Shown piece by piece: positions 49,649 to 62,800 of a DNA stretch of 64,000 bases; position 1 is the first letter of the stretch, and every line of letters starts with the position of its first letter. Source of the stretch: Membranipora membranacea (taxonomy: Eukaryota > Bryozoa > Gymnolaemata > Cheilostomatida > Membraniporidae); the NCBI GenBank assembly GCA_914767715.1, contig OU612065.1:35774001-35838000 (forward strand), read 5' to 3'. Both the position numbers and the translations under genes were made by a program. A model generated the notes under the pieces. That model saw only the letters and a list, made by a program, of their open reading frames with translations. It did no database searches and had not been told where the DNA came from.

Positions 49649-52245
49649 TCCATGTGTGTGTGGCTGGCTCTCTACCTTACCTGATCTTGGTAAAACCCAA
49701 GCCTACTGACAGCACCTGGCAGGTGCTCATTTATGATTATCTATACACTGTAAACTGTCTCACCGTCAACAGTTTTGTGTTCAGAAAGGATGGTCCTGCA
49801 CCGATATAGTCAGAGCTTTCCACTGTCAACACCACAGCACCTCTCATCTCTAAATATTGGCATGATAAAACCTACACATATCAAATTTTCAGCACGTAGT
49901 CTAGATAACTATTAGAGCAAGTTCCCCATACATACCTTGACTTACATTCTATTATATATCTTTGTATATTTCTTGATCAGCATGACAGGTTGTTATAGCT
50001 ATTATATTGAGTCTGTATAGATCTCATCTGAAACTACTCATTATTATTAAACTTGCCCATTTTCTGCATCGTATGTACGAATCTCAATATCTCATAGAGC
50101 ATGAATATTTGTGCACACTCTACCATACTACTTACCGGTTTATTTGTTTCTGAAAATTTTTTGCTGAAAATCTAATTTGCAAGCTGATGTATTTCGATCT
50201 CATACACCATTTTTCTAGTTTTCTACATTTTCTGTTTGTCATATTGTAACTTTCATAGCCAGGTTGGTGCTTTCATTTGTTTTTCTACCAAGATAATTAT
50301 TTGTTAAAATATAAAGGTTTATTTAGTTTTATCCGATAGACTCTTGTTTGTAACTGGATAAAGAGGGCTGAAATTGAGGGGCAGAGACGAACATTTAGAT
50401 CAAGTATGATCCGATTGGCCTGCATTGGGAGTTGCCCCCTTTCAACTGCCCACCAGTGAAATGGGGACGACTCGGAATGCAAGAATGTTGGAACGAAATT
50501 GACCTAAAAAAATCTGGGGACACTGCAGCCATTTTGAGCAACGCTCAGTAACGTTGTGCACATATTGATCAGGATTCAGTACTGGTTATAACCATAAAGG
50601 CCATGTTTACAGTCTGAAGTGAAGTTTGACTCCTTAGTATGAGAGAGTACAAGACACATGATCGGCACCAGCCCCGCCTGACATCACTCAGTATAGGGCA
50701 ATGCACAGAGAAATCAATACAAAAAGTAACTCTGTAACCCGTCTTATAGTCAGTTATGGTAGAAGTGCGTGACATTTGTGATTATTCATTATGGTAATAG
50801 GGCCTTTCAATATCTTATCATGTTTTAGTCTGTTTTGCCTTTACACTGCTTCATTCAATTTTATAATATGTGGTTGGTAGCCATTTGCAGCTGCCTCATT
50901 AGTGAATGACTTTTCAGCTTATGCTGATCTGTAGCATCGCTTTGACATTGAAATCATCGCATTTACTTAATCAGTTTTAAAAGCCGCCCCCTCGTAAGAT
51001 CAGTCCTGTCTTGGTAGCAGGGAAACTTGTAGTTGTTCCTTCTCATATCCTAACCAACAAATCAAAATGCAGTCAAATTGGACCAGACTTGATCCCCATG
51101 TACTCTAGCTTGTCAGGCGGTGCAAGGAGTTAGAGTTAGTTGTCTCTAACTCCTTAAACAGTGTTCACCATCAACATTGGAAAGATTTTTATTGGCACAG
51201 AACTCCATAACATGGCACACATCAAACTTAGTGTTGAGTTAAAAAAAAGTTTCCTATCTTGGCCTGTAATAAACTCGAACAAAAATAAATACACATTGCT
51301 TACGTGTTAATGGTTAATGTTAATGTCCAGATGATGCGACTAAATTTTTTTACTTTACAATATAGTTGGCTGCTGGTTTTAGCATTGGTCGACCACAATT
51401 CTTTATAATTGAATAAATCGCTGACAGAACTGTTTTAGGACGGTTCATTGTAGCTATATAGGTAGGGAGGATAGCTAAGGCCAGCTAAGGTTCCCACGCC
51501 GCAGCTACATTTCACAGTTTAAATATTTTTGTTGCTGATTTTGGATACACCCTTTTCATGCAAGCAAAATAGGGATGACTTCATTGCCAATATTTGAGAG
51601 GTTTGAGTCATCACGCAATTGTATTGTCCATCTATTTTACTGAATATTGTTAGATAAAAGTGAGTTGTGCTGTTGGAATGCAGCCTGGTATAACTGATGG
51701 TGATATCCGATACTGAGGAGAATTAGAAAATGAGAAAATACTGAAGGGAAAATGGTCATCGCTCTCTTAAAGAATCTTTAAAAAAATATAATGTGAAGCA
51801 CGCTCTGACAAAAAATAGTAAAGATTGTGGAAGTTTATAACGTGTCGGCGGACTCGGGAACAAAGCATGCAGCCAGTAATGTGTGGTGTAAATATTTACA
51901 ATAAAAAATCAATTTTAGCTGACTTACATATCATATAATATATATATATACACTCTCTTGTATACACTTATACTGAAGTGGCAACAAACGAAAATGTGAA
52001 CAAGATTATTTTGAGCGAGGAATCGGGCACTCTATCTGCTTGGCATCACCACTTATTATAGTCTTAATTATATATGGATTGAGAAAATACTGAGAAATAT
52101 AAGGCCATGAAAAAATATCAGATTTTGCACAATTAAGTTTTTGTTGTTATCTTCTCTTGAGCATTCTGGAAGCACAACCAAATTGTTTCGACTATTTTGC
52201 ATCTTCAGTAAAAAAATAGCTAATTTAGTTACAAACTCATTGCGG
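49649..52245. other. Convergent intergenic region with repeat copies
   Basis: Cyclin J enters from the left and the calmodulin-like gene from the right, so this holds both 3' UTRs. Two copies of the dispersed GCAGGCAAAT-type repeat lie here: a foldback at about 50396-50500 and a degenerate one at about 51061-51100. An AATAAA in cyclin J sense near 51899 is one possible polyadenylation site, but it lies 2.2 kb after the stop and is unproven. No coding exon seen. Confidence 0.4.
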
Positions 52246-55200
52246 TCACTTGGTCTTCCCATTTTCTTTGCCATTTTCGGGTGGAGGAGGTGCCAAGCCC
52301 GCTTTTCTGCTATCTTGCGTTTCTAAAATGCCTTTCATCATAGCAGAGAATTGTTTATAGTTGATTCGACCCTCTTTGTCTGGTTCAGCGGCTCTCATCA
52401 TTTGTCTGATCTGTCTGTCTGTGACTTTCTCTCCGATTGAGTCAAAGAGCCAGCGTAGCTCCTTCTCTGTGATAAATCCATCTTTATTGAATACTTTGAA
52501 TGCCATCTTTACTTCCTTCTCATAACCTGCAAATAATAGCATGGCTTTAATCAGTGCATCATGAGTAAGGTTAGCCCAAATAATGCGGCATGAGTTTTTT
52601 CTATTCCTTTAAATCTTGTGTTTGCACTAGGTATTTTTAGAGTTTCAGTCTCAAGGTTTATTGATATGAGTGTTGTTTGCATGTCTCATTATGGTTTCTG
52701 ATGATACAGGTGAATTTGTAATAGCTGTCAGCTTCCACTATCACACTGTGTTTGATCAAAGTCTGCGATGTATGCTTGGCCAAATAGCCAGGGTGGTCAA
52801 TATTGAACTCTACATACAGTCCTATCGCACTCAGTGAACTAACTACCGCAACTAATCTCAGCAACTAATCCCCTATAGCAAGTAAAACTGCTTCACAATT
52901 TTCTAATCAAGTAATTATAATGATTACGCCTCTCCAGCGACATTGAACCACTACACTGAACCACGTATTGATACATGGGGATATTATTATGAAGTATATT
53001 TAAATATGTATTATGGTTTTATGTTTTTAATGGCATCATTAAATTAGATTAACTGGCTGGATTCTTTCGCAGTAACAAATGCCATTTACTGTTTTAAAAT
53101 GTTACAGTGTACAGTACATTCCTTTTTTTAATAGAATGGTTGCATATCCTGGTATAAGTTGAAACTTTCTTAGCACTAGATAGACAAGGCAATTCGCTGA
53201 GTAATTATCTAAATAGGTCTTAAGCGATGATGTCAAAAGTCTGTTTTAAACTAATTGAGTTAGGTTTGCTACCTAGCTTGTTTCATATAAAGCAAAGTTA
53301 ATTTGGTAATAGCCAATTATGGTCAGGCTTTGGTGTACATTACCCCCACTTCTGATGGGCTTTGTGCCTTGTTAGCGTTATTTATGGAAGATAAAGTGAT
53401 ACATTTGGTTAAATTAGCTCTACAGAGATTTTAAAAGCGTTTGAGGCTTACACAGGGTTATATGACCTGAGAATCTGGGCCGACCTGTTCTTGACGTCAG
53501 GTATACCCAATCAGTTTGAAAAACTGAACCACATGATGGCATCAACAGCGACAGCATGCGTAAAACTGCATACAGCTGGAACACTAGATTGGAGCACTGT
53601 GCCTAAATTAAAAGATGGATCCACAGTTAATGGCCGAGGCCATACCTGTGGCTGGTCGCCCACCCTTCACTCACCTTTTGACCTTTTAGCCATCATAGTA
53701 ATGAACTCGTCGATGTCGATAGTACCGCTGCCGTCAGTATCCACATCATGTAACATAACCTCGAGCTCCTCAGGCGTCGGGTCCTGTCCTAATGCTCTCA
53801 TCACCTTCAACATCAACAAACTACATATAACAGGTACAATCTAACTTTATTCAAGGACATCATGATTCAGTCATCAGTATAACATTTAATTAGATATAGC
53901 TTGAGTGCCCAAGTAGATTTGATTGCGGGCCATCCTTCTATCTCTCTTCCATAATCAAACTAAGGCATCAAGGCTAAATTAGGGGTTATCGTGTAGGGGC
54001 TATGTCGGTGAATAAACTTGAACAACAGTTGCATTTGCTAATAATCACGAAGTAACTTAGGTAAAAGAAAAGATTACAGAATGTTATCGAAAGGCGGTGG
54101 AATTCGACTTCTCCTGTTCACAGCAATTAGGCGCGTTCAATGCTACACATTAACAGAATAATAGACTAGATAGGGCTAGATGTAAAAGCCGCTACGCCTG
54201 GCATGAGGGATGAGTGAACCAAAATTCTCTTTTTAATTTCAAGTCACAGTCCAAGTTGGTCAGAAATAATATACTTGTGAGTTTTAATAATAAAAGCTGC
54301 TAATATACATGCAAGCATGCACCACTCGTGCAATATCTGCACATATAATTCATTAAAATTTAGCATCAGCCATTTTATCGCTTCCGAACCTTAACCTCGA
54401 TTCAATTACACTTTGATTAAATCATGATCCACTATTCGTGGTAACAGCGCCTGAAAGCCAACCTTAGAGCTGAGATCTGCTGGAGACCACTTGCAGTGTT
54501 GATTTTGACGCATAGAGTTGTTGCAATGACGCAAATGGTGTAGCTTATACAGGAGTTGACTATTGTGTGTGATATAATAGTACCATATACACAAGCACCT
54601 TAGCTGAAATTTGTTTTGTTCAAAGTTAGATACATAAATACACTACTATAAAAATTAGACAGACACATTTATTGCAGTGCACTATTATTATTTAGATTGG
54701 ATAATCCAGCGGCTAATTGTTCATTCACCTTTGCATGATTTGTAGTGGAAAATGAGGAATTAAATTTAATACGCTGCTTAGCTCTTTAAAAACATATAAA
54801 ACCAAGGATTCAGAAGTCTTGATCAAACGTACTGGTAGTTCTGGTTGATCAAAATATTATTGTTGTTGTTATTATTCATAAACAGTTTGATGAGCTGGTG
54901 GTGTTGGTATGAGATACTCAGATATCGGTGATGTACGATTCATTACCCTCACAAACAGCAGTTACAAGATGCTTATCAGGCCGTGTATGGTTAGGTTGAG
55001 GCCATAGAACCTATGCAGAGTTTCCCTCCCGAATACAGTCAGCGTCGAATAAATGCGAATGATCATTGCCTAAAGCGCCCCCTATGGAATAGTGGGAGGT
55101 CGTCAATGACATCACGTCCTACAGTTCATGTTTCCCGTTTACCAAGAAAGCTTGAAGCGCTCCCTATGGAATAGTGGGAGGTCGATGATGACATAGCGTC

Positions 55201-57231
55201 GTTGCATTCATGTTTCCCGTTTATCAAGAAAGCTCTAAGGCAGAGAGGAGGGGGAGGGGGGGGGAGGATTACCGCTTGAAAACAAATCAATAATCCAGTA
55301 TGAGACAGCGGGAGACAGCATGAATCTGCGTACCTCAGTATTATAAATATCAGCTATAAATAGATTATTACAGCCTGTGGGGTATTTTGTTGACCATGTT
55401 TACCATAGCAGGATGTCACTCAATAACTTTCTAGTAAAATATTGCTATTGCTCGCTTGGTCGATCGAAGTGATGAGTGAATATCATAACAAAACTTGAGC
55501 ACGCTCAGTTTCTGTTATTCTTCTGATTTCATCTTCTGACCAAGGAGTAACTCCCTGTTCTGACTGCATAGTTCTTTATGTCTCGGCCTTTATTTCTTCA
55601 ACAGCAAACAAGTGAATGTATCTTGATCGTGTTGACGATTTCTGAATTTTCTGTTAGGGGTTAGTGGAGGAAAAGGGTTGTGGAAATGAGGATAAGACCT
55701 TGAATCGGTGCAATACATTTAGCCAGAGGTTTGTTATGGTTTCCAGGTCATGAGGCGACTTGCCTGGTTAATGCAGCAATTGAAGAAGCATTTGCTAAGT
55801 CAAAATATTTGTGGATATTGATTTTCGGTTAGGCTATTTTATTTTCATTTTGTTGGGTGTTTGTTTTGTGAAATGCTGATTAATGAAAAGAAAAATATCC
55901 ATTAGTTTTCAGTTATTTACAGATAATATCCTATTTCAAACTGTAGGCAGCTCTGATCAATATGTCCATTACAGAAAACATGTAAATTGATTAATTTGAA
56001 CCCATGTAAATTTATTCTGGAGGGATTATTGAATTTTGAAGCCTTCTTTTGACTGCCTGAATTCATGATCAACACAGCTAAATTTTTAAGTTGCACTGCT
56101 CAGCCCTGCAGGCGTTTGCACGAAGCTACAGCGTGATTTTATACTGTTCTTGGTTTTTATCAAAAATGATGTCGTGCAGCATGATAAATATTGTAACTAA
56201 ATTCCACAGATGTCTCAAATGGAGCAAAATATCCGCTTGTCAAATTTTGATAAAAATTCTTGCATAAAACTAACTGTTCAATGCTAGGTTTACTGTCAAT
56301 GTTTTGGGTGTTATAAGGCGTTTTGTCCTACTGTGATGGGTTGTTTGTTGTACAATACAAAGCGACTGAGCTATTGGGTAAAATAAACCAGTGTGGACTT
56401 GAATTGTATGCAAAAGCCTTTATCCCCTGGAGTGTATAACGTTCTCTATCTAGAGAAGCCAGTCCTTTGACCTGGTTTTTGATAAACAGCATTTTGTTGT
56501 TGTTGTTTGTCATTTCCAGTTCCGGAGTGCGGTTATTGAATGCAAACTTTTCTTTATGTATAGATTTCTGATAATATGTGTCATGTCAACACGATCTTAA
56601 GTCCGAATCATCCCTACATTCAGTACAATTGGGGATCGAAATCAAAAATTAAAAATTTTAAATAATTATTCAGCCTGTGGGCAGCTTTCACGTCATGAGG
56701 GTCCACAGAGATTTTGTGCTTAATTATTGATATGCTGACACTAGAAGCAATCATAAATTATATAAATTATTCTATGAGAAAGGAGCAGTTATAATTCACT
56801 ACACAAAATGTAACTGTGAAACAGGTTTGTAGAACTGTTTTCAAAAGGACAGGGATGGACAGCTTCAATAAATTCGAAACCAAAAATTCAAAATCATAAT
56901 TTATCATTACGGGGAGGAACTTCAGTCATTCAGCACCTCCCAAGCCCCTCCTATCAGAGGAAACCATACAGTGTGCACCCTATAGTGCATACCCATATTG
57001 GGTCAGATTAAGTGGTCGCTGCCTCACCTGCCCTTTTAGAGGTTTCCCTACAATGGACCCTACAGAACGCCCACATTGGGTCAGATTTAGGGGTGGCTGC
57101 CTCACCTGCCCTAACTCTTCAGCGCTGATTGTGCCGCTGCCGTCATCATCAAACAGATTAAATGTATCCTCCAGCTCCTTTATCTCCTCCTGTGTTAGAT
57201 TATCTATAGGTTTAGCCTGCAGGCTCCCCAT
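52246..57231 (-). CDS. Calmodulin/troponin-C-like EF-hand protein
   Basis: Cytosolic calcium-sensor-type protein of 178 residues from exons 57106-57231, 53675-53804 and 52246-52526 (phases close). EF-hand 1 ([12 protein letters not shown]) and EF-hand 2 ([14 protein letters not shown]) are intact calcium loops with normal spacing, joined by [18 protein letters not shown] as in calmodulin. The linker [17 protein letters not shown] recalls troponin C more than calmodulin. EF-hand 3 is damaged: [12 protein letters not shown] lacks the first acidic positions and is shorter than a 12-residue loop. EF-hand 4 ([12 protein letters not shown]) has Gln instead of the position-12 Glu. The C-lobe is therefore predicted to bind calcium poorly or not at all. 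An unusual Pro/Lys tail follows ([16 protein letters not shown]). The exon 2 acceptor (GATGTTGAAG) is weak but gives exact family spacing. Target unknown. Confidence 0.88.
53805..57105. other. First coding intron of the calmodulin-like gene
   Basis: A 3.3 kb intron. It contains an 82-base tandem duplication (55073-55236) and, at its 5' end, a duplicated copy of the exon 1 splice-donor region (about 56988-57033). No coding exon or RNA gene recognised. Confidence 0.5.
55073..55236. repeat. 82-bp tandem duplication
   Basis: Two adjacent copies start AAGCGC(C/T)CCCTATGGAATAG and end TTTCCCGTTTA-CAAGAAAGCT. They differ at scattered positions, mostly in the middle. Confidence 0.9.
56988..57116 (-). 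repeat. Duplicated splice-donor segment, 83-base spacing
   Basis: About 46 bases including the last exon 1 codons and the donor of the calmodulin-like gene (57071-57116) recur at 56988-57033. The shared plus-strand words are CATTGGGTCAGATTTAG (ATATTGGGTCAGATTAAG in the other copy) and GCTGCCTCACCTGCCC, so a second GGGCAG/GTGAGGCAGC donor lies 83 bases inside the intron. Confidence 0.85.
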
Positions 57232-59893
57232 CCTGCTGCAGTCTCCAAGTCTGTCTGTGTGTCCAAGAGAATCTTATATGGGCTTCTCACTGGCCGGATC
57301 TTTTGTAGAATGGTAACAAGAAGATAGTTTCTGCGTTGTTAATCTTTCTTCCAAGCTAGAACCGTGTGATTGATTCTTAAAAAAAACATAAGATAATATA
57401 ATGAAGAATGATTTTAATTCACATATAGTATCACTTTTACTAGGATGCTAAATAAACAAGTGATGCCTGAAATACTCAGCGATATCCAAAAAAAGGTGAT
57501 ATTGTAATTACTGAAATATGCAGAGTGTTGTCTGTTTCTATGAATACCGGAGTTTTGTGATTGATTGTTGCCCTCCTCCAGCCCAAACAGACCCAAATTA
57601 AATGCAAAGAAGCTAAAGTTTGTTGTAAACCCTACCCAGAAACACAAAAAGCAGGAAGAATAAAGTATCGAGTATAAATATTCTCTACTCCGTTGACAGC
57701 CGAGATTAAGCCCCTTCCATGATACAAAATGGCTGAAACCTCAACTTGGTTAATACCAAAATATGTACTCACCGTCACTGTCTTTTTATGAAGAGGTTTT
57801 GATGTAAGTGCTGCCGTTCTACAATGCTGCTGAGATAAGTCTGTGAGGTTATTTGGTACAATAGAGCCGCTGACTCGTTTCAATATCAGTCGGCAGCAGT
57901 TACAATGCTAATGAAGTGGACTATTACATTCCAGATCAATATATAATAATATTAATACGCTGCCTTCAGTCAGCGGCCTTATACTATCGGCAGCAGACTT
58001 TACAATACAAAGATTTGTAAACATAAAGCTTGCTGACATAACAGCATGGTCTCTCCGCCCACTACATTTTAAATAGGACTTCGCATATAATTAATGTGTT
58101 AGGATTTTTCTTCAGTTATTGTAGGTTGTATAAATTAAGAAGAGTTATGAAGTGTTTGCTTATATAGCTGTACTATTTTAGTGTAACGATGCTCATGTGA
58201 TGCTTGAATGTGAGTCGAGTTGTATACAGTGCCTTGCTTGAGTTCAGCGTTTACCAGTATTTACCTTCTCAGCTCACCCTCGACTGGTCAGCTACCACTG
58301 AAGGAACCTTATGTTTTTCCTGGACCACCCAACTTATTAAATGACAAGAAAGACATTTTAGTCAACTCCTGCTGCTGAAACAAGGAGTAATTTTTCGGAC
58401 AAATCGTTATACTAACAGAGACAATTTAAAACCTTACCGTTTTTTTACACTCGTCCAGAAGTTTATTATTAATAACGTCCAACAAAATTAGCAGCACACA
58501 TGTCACAAAAGTAGTAAACAACCTTGCCCCATACCAGTGTTAATTTTGGTCGTTTTAGCCTCATTCTACAACATAAACTATATCAATTTTCTTATTATTA
58601 ATTATTTGTATGGAATATTGTATTTCCATGATGTTGGTTGACCAGAATGGACGTTTATATTTAATAATGTTGTCGCTGAAGTTCATTGTAACAGGTCAGG
58701 TTGCTTTCATTTCTTTTGTGCAAATACCATTGTTACATTTGATAAGCTGTTATATCTAACCTGTTGATGATGATGTCCATTCTACAAAATGGTATCCTGT
58801 AGCAGAGTGACGGCAAGACCTTTAGTCAGAACAGTTCAGGTGATGGCAATAAATTTCTGGAAATTGACAACTATCTTTCTGATGTAGACCATTGCCAACA
58901 TTTAATGGGATTGGAAACATCGTGCTTCCGTCAGTAGGATGTAAAAAAGCTCCTCAGTCCCAAACCTGAAAACCTAACCCATACCATAACCCAAGACCCA
59001 GCTCTATTTGAGCTAAAAGAGTGTATGAAAGTACCAAGCTACAAAGTATAATGAGACCGGTGCATCATCTACATTTCCCTTCAACCGTCTCATTGAAACA
59101 CAGCAATTAGTAAACACAATATGTAGCATGAGACACTTAATTGTGGGTGACGCAAAGACATTGAATTGTGGTTGAATTGCTCGAGTAATCAACAAAAAAC
59201 CTGGACTCTTGACTGTAAATCTCACCTGTAGTCTCACCTGTAGTCGTCCTATCACCACCATCTTGTTGTAGATGATTTCAGCAATTGGTTTTCCGCACTA
59301 GATTGGTGGCAGAGAGTTCCAGTCGGTTCAGTTCAATTATAGTATCGCTGCTACGACACAATTAAATTTCGTTACGTCACCTACGACTAACTGCCTCACT
59401 TTAACTGTATATGGTATATTGTCTAGGTTTGTTATTTATTCTGTGCTCTGTCCAAAAACTATCCGACCGAAGGTAGGTCAGAGGGCTGAGAGGAGTTATC
59501 TGCCTTTCAATAACTGAGGAGACAACTCTCCAATTAATAGACTACTAAATCTGCAGATTTCATTTTCACTAAAAGTATTTATATGTATGTTGAACATAAA
59601 ATATTAAAATACCTCATTTTTTATATTTCAATATGCAATATAGTATAATAATACTTCTTGATTGAGGGAAAATCTCCAAATTTCAAAATAGGGAGCACCT
59701 GCATGACGTCACTTCAAGGTGAGCAATTGACAATAGTAGTTGTAGGTCAGCTTCTGAGAAAATATTCAACAAGTGCCCCTTTCTATCTACCACTCTGAGT
59801 TTTAGCACTCCTTTACATTCTGACAAGGATATAGTGGAACGATCTTCCTGTTACTGTCTGTGATATCAACACTAATGGGCCACTTATGATAAT
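57232..59893. other. Divergent intergenic region, calmodulin-like gene and PAR-6
   Basis: It should contain the promoters and 5' UTR exons of both genes. Two minus-strand segments end in good donors and may be untranslated first exons of the calmodulin-like gene: one ending near 57772 (ACG/GTGAGT) and one ending near 59237 (CTACAG/GTGAGA, itself doubled). Neither joins the coding exon in an open frame, so I do not call them coding. Confidence 0.4.
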
Positions 59894-62800
59894 ATGGCCA
59901 AGAACACCAAGTTTAGCAATGGTGTTTCTGGAGCCTCACTCATTGAGGTGAAAAGCAAAGTAAGTAGAGAAGCTTTACTATTTGCAATCGACTTATCATT
60001 CATCTACATACATTCTTTCACCATTATCCCGGATTTTGCCATGCATTATGATAGTCACACTGTTTACAGGAATCATTGTTTACCTCTGATGTGTTTCTAC
60101 CTGCTGCAGCCCGATTGCTTCATGATCATTCTCTAGAAAGTCTTGCAGCTCCTTCCTCCCTGTGATTAAGCCAGTTATTGGTGGTCATGTATTTAGCCAG
60201 TTATACCACAAGTCAGATCAGAGTCCCCTGGTAACCTTAGCCTACAATTTGCGGAAGAAATAGAATACAGGCATAGTGCGAAGGTGGCATGAATTTGTAG
60301 TATAATAAGATAGTCGCACAGAAATAGAGAGTCATATTCATGTCTGGATTGGTTGTGCTCATCGTTTGGTAACAGGGCAAGCTGCTTGATGTTCCACTAA
60401 TATGGCGAATAATGAACCAACCTTGTCTGTCTTGACATCGCTTGGTGATACGGGAACGCAAAAGTGATATCTATTCGACAGCTTGGCGAATAAGGCAAGA
60501 AGTCGATATGATTTTATTCTTTCAACTCTACATTATGTCTCTTTGAGTGTGGTAGCTACCCTATTGGGAAAGTTTAGAGAGCTCTAGCTGAAATGAAGTA
60601 GGCCTATCGAGTTCTTTGGGAAGAAACATGTCTCTGTTTTTAAGTTGTTATTTAACAATTTGCTACTGGTATTATTAAGATACAATAGTATGTTGACTTA
60701 GTGTTCTTCATTACATAGGCTCAGGTCTTAAGACCAATTGAAAATTTTGTGTTCTCGTAAGGCCAATGGACTGGGTTTTTCCTTCGTGCCACAAGATATA
60801 GATCTACCTGTCTCACTATTTCTTATTTGACACAGTCCTAGATGAGTCATTTCAATTTTTCTCGCGTAAGATCAGTTGCAAAGAATTATTAGAGGGACAA
60901 ATTCGCTTGGGCTCTTTTGCTTGGGCCACAGCAGGGAATAAGTAAACGTAGCGATGTCAAGAAATCTCCGTTAATTTGTCTGATTCCAATCTGGAATTTA
61001 CCGTCAGCATGCAGTAGGTTGCAGTGAAATCTCAGGGTCGTATAACACAATGCTCACACATGTAACTTATATATTTTGTCCACCCTGAATCAATGCTCTG
61101 CTGATAGTCCTTCTTTTCATGATTTTGAACCTTTACACCAATATCTGAGTTCTGAGTCTCGATTACTGACACTTCAATTTATCTCGATGATTAGGCCTAC
61201 AGGGAAACTGTCCTGTCAGTCAGTAAGAAGGACAAGGCATGATTGTACTTCAAATAATCTTTATTACTTTTATCTGGTGTATCAGAGAAGGAAATCTTAT
61301 CTGACACAGCAGATTCTGTGGAGAGAAGTTTGGATTAATGATGATTTCTTGGATGGTATTACTGTACTACCCTTGGAAGCATAGCAATGTTATTTCTTTA
61401 AATAGGCTCCAAACCACAAAATTTCTCTAATGACAATCAATCATCTTTTTTCTAGGCTGTGTGTACTGAACCTACTAAGCATTTACCTTTTCCTCCCTGA
61501 TTCATGAAACATGAACTCTGTGTCATACTTTGAGTTAGTGTCATGACTTTTTACTTAGGACATGATTTGTAAATGTAGTGCCGCCTAGCTACTGTCCAAA
61601 TTTTACACAATGTATTACTCATAATTTATTTTCGGATAACTCGGATAAAATTGCAATCACTGCAAATACTGAAGTTGATAAGCTGTCATGTCCGCAATCC
61701 TGTCACTGGCCTTCTTCTCACTGATATGATATTGTCTGTGACTGTCTGCAACTCTTATGTCTGAAAATTAATGTGTAATTTTTCTAATGGAATGTTTTGG
61801 ATATTCCTGCATTCCGCTACCAACTTCCTGTTCAGCTAGGAACCACAAGTTATAATTGTCATCCCTTTGTTCACAGTTTGATGCAGAGTTTCGGAGATTT
61901 TCAGTAGACAGGAATGGGGTGGCGACCTCCGATCAGTTCTATGACTTAGTTAACAGCTTGCACCATCTCAACGACATTCCTTTCCTCATTACATACACTG
62001 ACACATATGGAGACCAGCTACCCATCAATAACAATGACAATTATATGAAGGCGCTGGACGCTGTTAAAGGTGTTCTCAGGCTACAAATTCAACGGAAAGG
62101 TTAGTAACTGATGAAGACTGCTATACTCGCAGACCTAACCAACATAACAATGTATTGTTCTGTCTGGGATCTTTTTAAGACTAGTCTATTATTGTTTAGC
62201 TTCAACTTGAATGCTGAATAATATTTTGAGTTGAGGTTTGGATTGTCATCGTGTTTTTTTTGGATCTCTACAAACATAACCTATTTATGCACCCCTGCCA
62301 TTAAGTTGCTATTTTAGTTAAATGGATGAGATCAATCAAAGAGTAGACACTCTTTTGACATCATAATGTAACTAGGGAACATTAGATCTAGATCTAGAGA
62401 CCCATAACCAGTTAAGCACAGATAGACAGTCACATGAAACTGAAGTTGAGGATCCACCGAAAGTTGCAATTGGAAACTTGCAATGTCATGACTCCATCCT
62501 GTATGGAATTCAAATTCCTAGACCGTGTCATGGTTTGGACAATAGTTGCAACAACCATACTAATGTACCAAATTTAACATAACATACTGCTATATCATCT
62601 TGAGTAGCTTCTATTGGATTAGCGATACAGCCTAGAATGGACTGATATTTCTCTGGTGCGATCTTATACACCTAAAACTATGACCCAAAATTCAGACTAA
62701 CATTATGGCAGATACAGCTAAATTAATACTGAATTATCCAATATCAGTCAAATTGAATGACTGAGGTGGTTTTCAGGCCTTGACTTTCCCTTCCTAATAT

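Noticed and set aside
57773-57883. Minus-strand frame opening MKRVSGSIVPNN as an N-terminal exon of the calmodulin-like gene
   Set aside because: Its donor is good, but joining it to the exon with [10 protein letters not shown] breaks the frame; at most it is an untranslated exon.
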